49,188 nucleotides of DNA from Nocardia niwae NBRC 108934 = DSM 45340. GTDB lineage: Bacteria > Actinomycetota > Actinomycetes > Mycobacteriales > Mycobacteriaceae. The notes beneath the pieces are model-generated. The model was not told the DNA's origin. It saw nothing but the letters and a program-made list of their open reading frames with translations, and searched no databases. The translations under genes were made by a program, and so were the position numbers. Shown one piece after another: positions 43,172 to 49,188 of the stretch (position 1 is the first letter of the stretch; each line of letters opens with the position of its first letter). The stretch is from contig NZ_BDCK01000053.1 in NCBI RefSeq assembly GCF_001613465.1, positions 1 through 49,188 of the forward strand. The letters are read 5' to 3'.

Positions 43172-44275
43172 GTGCCGACCGACTTCGACATCCTGGTGAT
43201 CGGCGCTGGTCAGGCGGGACTGTCGGCCGGTTACCACCTCCAGCGCCTCGGGTTGCGTCCCGAGCGGCACTTCCTGCTGGTCGACCGGTCTCCCGGGCCC
43301 GGCGGCGCGTGGCAGTTCCGCTGGCCCTCACTCACCCTGGACACGGTCAACCGCGTGCACGATCTGCCCGGTATGTCCTTCGCGCAGACCTTGCCGCCGG
43401 GATCGTCCTCCGTGCCCGCCGCCTCGGCTGTGCCGCACTACTACGAGCTGTACGAAAAGCGGTTCGACCTGCGGGTGCGCCGGCAGGTGTCGGTCACCGT
43501 GGTCTGTGACCGCACCGAGGACGGCGCTGCGGCCGAACGCCGCGCGGTGCTCAACGCGGAGACCGACGTGGCGGGCCCGATCCGGGTACGCGGCCTGATC
43601 AACTGCACCGGCACCTGGGAGCATCCGTTCGTTCCGCACTACCCCGGAGCGCAGACCTTCGCCGGCCGCCAGCTGCACACCCGCGATTACCGCAGTGCCG
43701 AGGAGTTCGCGGGCGAGCACGTCGTGGTGGTCGGCGGCGGCATCTCGGCAATCCAGCTGCTCGACGAAATCTCCCAGGTCACCACCACGACCTGGGTCAC
43801 GCGGACACCGCCGCGCTTCCGCGAAGGCGCCTTCACCGAGGAGGACGGACGGATCGCGGTCGCGATGGTGGAAGACCGGGTGCGGCGCGGCTTGCCGCCG
43901 GGATCGGTGGTTTCGGTCACCGGCCTGCCGCTCGACGACCGGATACGCGCGGCGCGGGCCCGCGGCGCACTCACCCGTCTGCCCATGTTCGAGCGCATCG
44001 AGCCCGATGGCGTGCGATGGGCCGACGGAGCCTTCCAGCGGGCGGACGTGATCCTGTGGGCCACGGGGTTCCGCAGCGCGCTGGACCACCTCGCGCCACT
44101 GCGACTGCGCGGATCCGGCGGCGGCATCACCATGTCGGGTCGGCTGGCCACCCAGGTGGCCGCCGATCCGCGGATCCATCTGATCGGCTACGGGCCGTCG
44201 GCCAGCACCGTCGGCGCCAATCGCGCCGGACGCGCGGCGGCGCTCGAACTCACCGAACATCTCGGACTGCGGTGA
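43172..44275 (+). CDS. Flavin-containing monooxygenase-like NAD(P)-binding protein
   Basis: 367 residues with two Rossmann motifs: FDILVIGAGQAGLSAGYHLQ (FAD) and HVVVVGGGISAIQLLDEI (NADPH). Further: GPGGAWQFRWPSLTLDTVN, HTRDYRSAEEF, ILWATGFRSALDHLAPLRLR. This is the short FMO/CzcO-like group, with no Baeyer-Villiger fingerprint. Substrates are unknown; amine N-hydroxylases and thioredoxin-reductase-like enzymes are alternatives. The GTG at 43172 opens the protein three residues before the first beta strand. Divergent from echA6 across 89 bp that contain a 9-bp palindrome ACGGTCCGT near 43098. Confidence 0.8.
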   Translation: MPTDFDILVIGAGQAGLSAGYHLQRLGLRPERHFLLVDRSPGPGGAWQFRWPSLTLDTVNRVHDLPGMSFAQTLPPGSSSVPAASAVPHYYELYEKRFDLRVRRQVSVTVVCDRTEDGAAAERRAVLNAETDVAGPIRVRGLINCTGTWEHPFVPHYPGAQTFAGRQLHTRDYRSAEEFAGEHVVVVGGGISAIQLLDEISQVTTTTWVTRTPPRFREGAFTEEDGRIAVAMVEDRVRRGLPPGSVVSVTGLPLDDRIRAARARGALTRLPMFERIEPDGVRWADGAFQRADVILWATGFRSALDHLAPLRLRGSGGGITMSGRLATQVAADPRIHLIGYGPSASTVGANRAGRAAALELTEHLGLR

Positions 44276-44294
44276 GGACCGCGCAGCGTGAACG

Positions 44295-45152
44295 TCAGTC
44301 GATCAAGCCCATGGTGAACGTGTCCGGATCCCCTCCGGTGCGCGAACCGGTGTCCAGCGCGGTGATCGCGTCCATCTGCTCCGGCGTCAGCTCGAAACCG
44401 AACACGTCGAAGTTCTCCGCGATCCGCGACGGCGTGACCGACTTCGGGATGACGACATTGCCCAGTTGCAGGTGCCAGCGAACGATCACCTGTGCCGGAG
44501 TGCGACCGACCTCGGCGGCCACCGCGGTGACGGCGCTCTCGTCGAGCAGGGTGCCCTGCCCGAGCGGGCTCCAGGCCTCGGTGGCGATCGCGTTTGCGGC
44601 GTGGAACTCGCGCAGCTCGCGTTGCGCCAGCCTGGGGTGCAGCTCGATCTGGTTCACCGCCGGGATCTCACCGGTCTCGGCGATCAGCCGCCGCAGGTGC
44701 GCGGCCGTGAAGTTCGAGACGCCGATCGACCGCACCCGGCCCTGCGACTTCAGCGCTTGGAAGGCGCGGAAGGTGTCCACGAAGCGGTCGGCCGCGGCCA
44801 CCGGCCAGTGGATGAGGTAGAGGTCGAGGTAGTCCAAGCCGAGCCGTTGCAGGCTGGCGTCGAACGCGCGCAGCGTGGAGTCGTAGCCCTGCTCGGAGTT
44901 CCACAGCTTGGTGGTGACGTAGATCTCGTCGCGGGGCAGGCCCGATTCCCGGATCGCACGGCCGGTGCCCTCTTCGTTTTCGTAGATCGCGGCGGTATCG
45001 ATGCTGCGGTAGCCGACCTCGAGCGCGGTGGTGACGACCGAGAAGACGTCCTCGGCGGGTACCTGGAACACGCCGAAGCCGAGCTGCGGGATCACGTTCC
45101 CGTCGTTCAGCACGATCGAGGGAACGGTGCTGGTCTCGCTTTTGAAGGTCAC
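44295..45152 (-). CDS. Aldo/keto reductase (2,5-diketo-gluconate reductase type)
   Basis: 285-residue NADPH-dependent (beta/alpha)8 enzyme reducing aldehydes or ketones. The tetrad is present: Asp and Tyr in SIDTAAIYENEEG, Lys in IYVTTKLWNSEQGYD, His in LDLYLIHWPVA. Family parts IPQLGFGVFQVP, GRVRSIGVSNF and GNVVIPKSVTPSRIAENFDVFG (read in two pieces) confirm the type. The GTG at 45152 gives the family's usual length; its ribosome binding site is weak. It lies 20 bp from the convergent FMO-like gene and 104 bp downstream of the AccD3-type gene. Confidence 0.9.
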   Translation of the reverse strand: MTFKSETSTVPSIVLNDGNVIPQLGFGVFQVPAEDVFSVVTTALEVGYRSIDTAAIYENEEGTGRAIRESGLPRDEIYVTTKLWNSEQGYDSTLRAFDASLQRLGLDYLDLYLIHWPVAAADRFVDTFRAFQALKSQGRVRSIGVSNFTAAHLRRLIAETGEIPAVNQIELHPRLAQRELREFHAANAIATEAWSPLGQGTLLDESAVTAVAAEVGRTPAQVIVRWHLQLGNVVIPKSVTPSRIAENFDVFGFELTPEQMDAITALDTGSRTGGDPDTFTMGLID

Positions 45153-45256
45153 ATTCCGACGGTAGAAGTGCGGCGGCGAACCGTCAATCACGCCCTCGGG
45201 TGTGTTGGCTTGTAATTTGCTGGGAAAGGGGGTTCGGGCATCGCGCGCACCGCCGG

Positions 45257-46843
45257 TCAGTTCGTTCGGCCGGGCAACCCGAGCCGCCGGTACCGAGCCT
45301 GCCGCATCGCGAGCAACTCCGGTTCCGGCCGGGCGCGCAACGCCGCGAGTTCGTGCGCGATCGCGGCGACCATGCGGCGAGCGAAGTCCACCGGCTCGTC
45401 CGCCGCATCGGGCAACTCCGGCACGATCCGGTCGACCACACCGTCGTCCAGCAGGTCCGCAGCGCTGATCCGTTGTGCCGCTGCGAGTTCCGCCGCATGG
45501 TCGGTGTCGCGGAAAACGATGGCGCTCGCGCCCTCCGGCGGCAGCGGGGCCAGCCACGCGTGCGTGGCCGCGAGCACCCGGTCGGCGGGAAGCAGCGCCA
45601 ACGCGCCGCCACCGGTGCCCTGGCCGAGCAGCACCGAGACGGTCGGGGTGTCCAGCGTCACCAGATCGGCTATGCAGCGGGCGATTTCGGGCGCGAGCCC
45701 GCGCTCCTCGGCTTCCTTCGACAGCGCCGCGCCCACCGTGTCGATGACCAACAGCAGCGGCAGCCGCAACTCTTGAGCAAGCGCCATGCTGCGCCGCGCC
45801 TCCCGCAGCGCAGCCGGTCCCATCGTGTTCTCGCCCTGCTGCCCGCGCCGGTCGTGCCCGAACACCACGCACGGCTGCCCGCGGAATCGGCCGAGAGCGA
45901 GCACGGCAGTGCGATCGGACTCGCCCTGCCCGGTGCCGCTGAGCGGAACTCGTTGCGTCACATGACGTAAAAGCTCCCGGATGCCTGGACGCTGCGGGCG
46001 GCGGGAGATCAGCACCGACTGCCACACCGGATTGTCCTCAGCGGCGATCTGCTCGTCACCGGGCTGAATGCGTTCCGCTTCAGCGCAGTTCGCCGCCTGG
46101 ACACGAACCGCCGCCGACTCCCGCAGTGGCGGCTGCTCGGAATATCGCTGTGCCGCAGCGGAGCCGGGCAACTGGACGCCGCTGAACACGCTCAACGCGC
46201 GGTGGGCGATCCGGCGGAAGACCGGGATCGTGAGAACGCCATCGATGACGCCACGCCGATACAGGTTCTCCGCGGTCTGCACGCCTTCCGGGAAAGGCTT
46301 GCCGTACAGGGCCTGATAGACCCGGGGGCCGAGAAAGCCGATGAGCGCCCCGGGTTCGGCGAAAGTGATATGGCCCAACGATCCCCAGGACGCGAAGACG
46401 CCGCCCATCGTGGGATTCCGGAGGTAGACGACGTAGGGATGCCCCGCCGACTTGTGGGCCGCCACCGCACCGGCGATCTTCACCATCTGTACGAAGGCGA
46501 CGGTGCCCTCCTGCATTCTGGTCCCGCCGGAGGTCGGCGACGCGACCAGCGGCAACCCGAGCTCGGTGGCGCGCTCCACCGCCGAGACGATCCGCTCCGC
46601 CGCCGCCACGCCGACCGAACCGGCCAGGAACCCGAACTCGCAGGCGATCACGGCCACGCGCCGACCACGCAGCAGCCCTTCGCCGGTCAGCACCGATTCG
46701 TCGGTGCCGGCCGCGCTCGCAGCCTTCTGCAACGCATCGCGGTACTGCGGGGAAGCGGCCACCGTCACCGGCGGCCGGTCCCAGCTGACGAACGAGTCCG
46801 TGTCGAGCAGTTGCTCGAGCAGCTCTCGCGCCGAAGTACGCAC
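45257..46843 (-). CDS. accD3: AccD3-type acyl-CoA carboxylase carboxyltransferase
   Basis: 528 residues with beta- and alpha-type carboxyltransferase halves in one chain. The N-terminal half has VAVIACEFGFLAGSVGVAAA, LPLVASPTSGGTRMQEGTVA and LGHITFAEPGALIGFLGPRV. The C-terminal half has LRLPLLLVIDTVGAALSKEA, VLLGQGTGGGALALLPADRV and DRIVPE. It does not show the Cys4 zinc finger of E. coli AccD. This layout and size match Mtb AccD3 (Rv0904c). In Mtb accD3, echA6 and Rv0906 are adjacent; here two genes are inserted between accD3 and echA6. The acyl-CoA substrate of AccD3 is uncertain even in Mtb. Confidence 0.85.
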   Translation of the reverse strand: MRTSARELLEQLLDTDSFVSWDRPPVTVAASPQYRDALQKAASAAGTDESVLTGEGLLRGRRVAVIACEFGFLAGSVGVAAAERIVSAVERATELGLPLVASPTSGGTRMQEGTVAFVQMVKIAGAVAAHKSAGHPYVVYLRNPTMGGVFASWGSLGHITFAEPGALIGFLGPRVYQALYGKPFPEGVQTAENLYRRGVIDGVLTIPVFRRIAHRALSVFSGVQLPGSAAAQRYSEQPPLRESAAVRVQAANCAEAERIQPGDEQIAAEDNPVWQSVLISRRPQRPGIRELLRHVTQRVPLSGTGQGESDRTAVLALGRFRGQPCVVFGHDRRGQQGENTMGPAALREARRSMALAQELRLPLLLVIDTVGAALSKEAEERGLAPEIARCIADLVTLDTPTVSVLLGQGTGGGALALLPADRVLAATHAWLAPLPPEGASAIVFRDTDHAAELAAAQRISAADLLDDGVVDRIVPELPDAADEPVDFARRMVAAIAHELAALRARPEPELLAMRQARYRRLGLPGRTN

Positions 46844-46894
46844 CGGACGAGCCTATCTCGCCCTACCCGGCGCCCCGCCTGGCCATGCGAGCAC

Positions 46895-47497
46895 TCAGTA
46901 GCCCTGCATCACCTTGCGCAGCGCGTACTCGGTGAGCGCGACCAGTGCCTGCTTGGCCGGCTCACGACGACGAGCATCGATGGACAGGATCGGCACATCG
47001 GCGGGCACGGCGAGCGCCTGCCGGATGTCCTCGATCGGGTACCGCGGTGCGTCGTCGAATTCGTTGAGCGCCACCAAGAAGGGTAGGCCGCGCGCTTCGA
47101 AGTAGTCGACGGCCGCGAAGCTGTCCTCCAGCCTGCGGGTGTCGACGAGGACCACGGCGCCGATGGCGCCGCGGATCAAGTCGTCCCACATGAACCAGAA
47201 CCGATACTGGCCAGGCGTGCCGAACAGGTACAACACCAGATCGTCGGCGAGACTGATCCGGCCGAAGTCCATCGCCACGGTGGTGGTCGACTTCATCGGA
47301 ATGCCGGTCAGGTTGTCGATCCCGGCGCTGGCATTGGTCACCAATGCCTCGGTGCGCAGCGGAACGATCTCCGAGACAGCACCGACCAACGTGGTCTTCC
47401 CGACGCCGAAGCCACCGGCGACCACGATCTTCGCCGATGTTGGCTTGCTGGTACGAGTGTCGACCTGCGCCGTCGAATCAAATACGCCGGAGTCCAC
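46895..47497 (-). CDS. Conservon small GTPase (CvnD-like, MglA-type)
   Basis: 200 residues. P-loop GGFGVGKTTLVGAVSEI, the switch/G3 region LYLFGTPGQYRFWFMWDDL, and a degenerate NKxD as ALNEFDDA (Asn, Asp, no Lys). It is the GTPase of the kinase-roadblock-DUF742-GTPase operons common in Streptomyces and Nocardia, thought to link a membrane sensor to cell processes. The GTG start lies 20 bp inside the end of the DUF742 gene. It is the last gene of this set; 51 bp separate it from the accD3-type gene. Confidence 0.9.
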   Translation of the reverse strand: MDSGVFDSTAQVDTRTSKPTSAKIVVAGGFGVGKTTLVGAVSEIVPLRTEALVTNASAGIDNLTGIPMKSTTTVAMDFGRISLADDLVLYLFGTPGQYRFWFMWDDLIRGAIGAVVLVDTRRLEDSFAAVDYFEARGLPFLVALNEFDDAPRYPIEDIRQALAVPADVPILSIDARRREPAKQALVALTEYALRKVMQGY

Positions 47498-47852
47498 TGA
47501 GAACCCTTTCGATCAGCTCGCGACGCTCATCGTCGCTGGAATCGTCTTTCAAAGTCGCCGATACGCGCACGTGCCCGGCCTCGATCAAATCGGCCACGAG
47601 CACACGGGCCACCCCGATAGGGATACCCAATCGGGCTGCTACCTCGGCAACGGACGGCGATTCTCTGCACAACTCCACGATTGACGTCTCGATGTTGGTC
47701 AGTTCGAACTGCCGCTCCAGGGCGACCGGATGCGATGCGACGAGAGCCTCCAACGCCAACTCGACCGCGGGCCTGGTGCGGCCTGCGGTCAGCGAGTATG
47801 GGCGAACGAGGCTCGGCTCGGCGCTCCCCACGCGGTGATCTTCTATGTCCAT
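47478..47852 (-). CDS. DUF742 protein (CvnC-like)
   Basis: 124 residues. LVRPYSLTAGRTRPAVELAL is the DUF742 hallmark, followed by ALVASHPVALERQFELTNIE and the winged-helix-like SVAEVAARLGIPIGVARVLV, ending ERVLSGLRRI. It is thought to act with the GTPase and roadblock partners. ATG 47852 is the best start; the reading frame goes further up but through poor candidates, and the start lies seven bases after the roadblock stop. Confidence 0.88.
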   Translation of the reverse strand: MDIEDHRVGSAEPSLVRPYSLTAGRTRPAVELALEALVASHPVALERQFELTNIETSIVELCRESPSVAEVAARLGIPIGVARVLVADLIEAGHVRVSATLKDDSSDDERRELIERVLSGLRRI

Positions 47853-47859
47853 CCCACCA

Positions 47860-48273
47860 TCAGGAACCCATCGTGACGCGTGGCGTGGCCTGAACAGTCT
47901 GGCCAACACGCTCGACCAACAGAGCCATCTCGTAGCCGACCTGACCGATATCACACGAAGTGTTGGTCAGCACCGCGAGATAGGAACCGTCGCCGACAGC
48001 CATGAGTAGCAGGTAACCGTGCTCCATCTCGACGACGGACTGCAGCACGGTGCCACCCTCGAACAGGTTCGAGACGCCGACTGACAGGCTCGCCAGACCG
48101 GCCGTGACGGCCGAGAGCTGTTCGGCGCGGTCGACGGGCAGCTGGGCACTCGCGGCCATGAGTAGGCCGTCAGCCGAGACCAGGACGGCATGGGCTACGC
48201 CAGGAACCTCGTTGGCAAAGTTCGAAACCAGCCAATCCAGCTGACGATTCGTACCACCTAGATCGGGGTTCAT
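47860..48273 (-). CDS. Roadblock/LC7-domain protein (CvnB-like)
   Basis: 137 residues, a single roadblock/LC7 domain: LDWLVSNFANEVPGVAHAVL, VSADGLLMAASAQLPVDRAE, MEHGYLLLMAVGDGSYLAVL, IGQVGYEMALLVERVG. Such proteins stimulate or scaffold the partner GTPase. The start overlaps the kinase stop by ATGA, showing translational coupling. Confidence 0.9.
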   Translation of the reverse strand: MNPDLGGTNRQLDWLVSNFANEVPGVAHAVLVSADGLLMAASAQLPVDRAEQLSAVTAGLASLSVGVSNLFEGGTVLQSVVEMEHGYLLLMAVGDGSYLAVLTNTSCDIGQVGYEMALLVERVGQTVQATPRVTMGS

Positions 48274-49188
48274 CGGTCTCCTTTATCTCCGGTTAGGTTC
48301 ATTGCTCTCATTGCGCGGCCATCCCGGACGCCCTGCTGGTGACGACTCAAGCTGGACCTGATCGTTTCTGGGTCACGGCGCGGCGCCCGATCCGCCGCAC
48401 CGCTGACGCCGCCGGGGACAAGCCTTCCGCCCGGATTGCGTTGCGGCAAGCCCGCCGCCGTTTTCGTCTCGGGCTGCGCCTCGCTCGCGCGGCGAGCCGC
48501 TTGCCAACCTTCGTCACCCGGCGATTCGAAGGAAGCGGCCACCTGAGACCTATCCGTGTTGGGATCCTGCAGCCACGCCGACATCATCTCGGCGAAGATC
48601 GGCGTTCCGCCCATCGCCGCCCCTGGCTCGTCCGCAGGCTGCAGCCTGGTTTGGAAGAACGACGCCGTCTTGGCCGGGTTGGACCGGAAGCTGTGCTTGC
48701 CGGGGTCGCGGCCGGGCGGAGCGACGGGCTGCTCTTCGCTCGCGGCGTGCTGGCCACCGCGATCACGTTGCGGCAGCGCGACGCCTGGCGGCACCGGCTG
48801 ACGCTGCGGCGCTTGGGCGCCCGGCTGCCGCTGGGGCAGACCGGTCAGACCGCTCTCGCGCTGCGGCAGGCTCGACGGCGCGGGCGGACGCTGCGGCAGA
48901 CCGTTCACCGCACCCGGCTCACGCTGCGGCAGGCCACCCGACGACTCACGCTGCGGCAGACCGCCCCCAGCGGAGTCCCGTTGCGGCAGGCCGTTGACGG
49001 CGGGCAGCGCGCCGGAGCCCGGCTCACGCTGGGGCAAGCCGTTCCCGGACTCGCGCTGCGGCAGATGGTGGGCGCCGGAATCCCGCTGGGGGAGACCGCT
49101 ACCCGGTTCGCGTTGCGGCAGACCACCGGGGGCGACGTCGCGCTGCGGGAGGTTCGGCGCAGGGTGCCGCGGCGGCAGACCGGTCGAG
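48270..49188 (-). CDS. C-terminal tail of the conservon sensor histidine kinase (partial; N-terminus beyond the window)
   Basis: About 305 residues are visible, open to the right edge. By position at the head of the operon and by the tail sequence, this should be the CvnA-type membrane kinase; neither the sensor nor the catalytic domain is in the window. The first part is low complexity, with many LPQR(E/D) repeats. A conserved end follows: FRSNPAKTASFFQTRLQPA, IFAEMMSAWLQDPNTD, SFESPGDEGWQAARRASE, RSSLSRHQQGVRDGRAMRAM, as seen in nocardial and streptomycete kinases of this kind. The stop overlaps the roadblock start by ATGA. Confidence 0.8.
   Translation of the reverse strand, partial: STGLPPRHPAPNLPQRDVAPGGLPQREPGSGLPQRDSGAHHLPQRESGNGLPQREPGSGALPAVNGLPQRDSAGGGLPQRESSGGLPQREPGAVNGLPQRPPAPSSLPQRESGLTGLPQRQPGAQAPQRQPVPPGVALPQRDRGGQHAASEEQPVAPPGRDPGKHSFRSNPAKTASFFQTRLQPADEPGAAMGGTPIFAEMMSAWLQDPNTDRSQVAASFESPGDEGWQAARRASEAQPETKTAAGLPQRNPGGRLVPGGVSGAADRAPRRDPETIRSSLSRHQQGVRDGRAMRAMNLTGDKGDR
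48759..49180 (-). repeat. LPQR repeat region within the kinase tail
   Basis: Between 48759 and the edge the translated frame holds a dozen LPQR units, mostly GLPQR(E/D)(P/S)G spaced 8-16 residues, plus one LPPR at the far end. A last, isolated GLPQRN is near 48440. DNA copies differ at third positions (CTGCCGCAGCGC, TTGCCCCAGCGT and so on), so selection for the peptide and not recent slippage seems to keep them. Confidence 0.85.

Noticed and set aside
44295..46025. 576-codon extension of the aldo/keto reductase frame
   Set aside because: The extra N-terminal part runs antisense-free but in a wrong frame through the AccD3-type gene; GTG 45152 gives the family's normal length.
48759..49180. 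CRISPR-like array at the right end
   Set aside because: The repetition is at protein level inside an open frame (LPQR units) with variable spacing and variable DNA, not direct repeats with unique spacers.

Overview
The window is high-GC actinobacterial DNA, most likely from Nocardia or a close relative in the Mycobacteriales. Pointers to this are a mycofactocin gene set, a KshB-type steroid hydroxylase reductase with a KstR-like operator, a three-domain LigD, EchA6/AccD3-type genes, a fused energy-coupling-factor transporter of the Rv2326c/Rv2325c type, a secreted LIP-family lipase and a conservon-type GTPase operon. All names rest on motif reading and remembered family sequences. No database search was possible.

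Region 1 (1-10101, minus strand): the first 2.7 modules of a large non-ribosomal peptide synthetase (NRPS) that runs off the left edge (C-A-PCP, C-A-PCP, C-A...). Module 1 has the serine code of EntF. A GAF-domain regulator lies upstream of it. Region 2 (10227-15121, minus): a mycofactocin operon with mftA (core IDGMCGVY), a single gene fusing MftB to MftC, mftF and mftG. mftD and mftE are not in the window. Region 3 (15471-20488): a TetR regulator, kshB behind a KstR-type box, a bidirectional terminator, an AlkD-type glycosylase, a glutamate-racemase-like protein and a ferredoxin-reductase-like flavoprotein.

Region 4 (20.5-29.2 kb): an SPW-repeat membrane protein with its TetR, an AbiEi/DUF559-like protein, an epoxide hydrolase, an Rv1264-type adenylyl cyclase, a pseudouridine synthase, a TIGR03086/MarR divergent pair around a perfect palindrome, a CpdA-like phosphodiesterase and a small catalase-fold protein. 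Cyclase, phosphodiesterase and two Crp-like sites suggest some cAMP signalling here. Region 5 (29.2-38.4 kb): an AraC/Baeyer-Villiger monooxygenase divergent pair, the ECF transporter operon, a 0.63-kb stretch without a recognisable gene, a secreted glycine-zipper protein, a secreted lipase and an isochorismatase-like protein lacking its catalytic cysteine.

Region 6 (38.4-46.9 kb): LigD between two small MT0933-antitoxin-like genes, then a metallo-beta-lactamase-fold hydrolase coupled to echA6, a flavin monooxygenase-like protein, an aldo/keto reductase and an AccD3-type carboxyltransferase. Region 7 (46.9 kb to right edge, minus): a conservon (GTPase, DUF742, roadblock) and the C-terminal tail of its sensor kinase, which carries 13 LPQR repeats. 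No tRNA, rRNA, CRISPR array, insertion sequence or prophage was recognised. The most unusual points are the MftB-MftC fusion with the missing mftD/mftE, the antitoxin-LigD-antitoxin arrangement, and the palindrome at 27057-27078, each arm of which contains a -10 hexamer.
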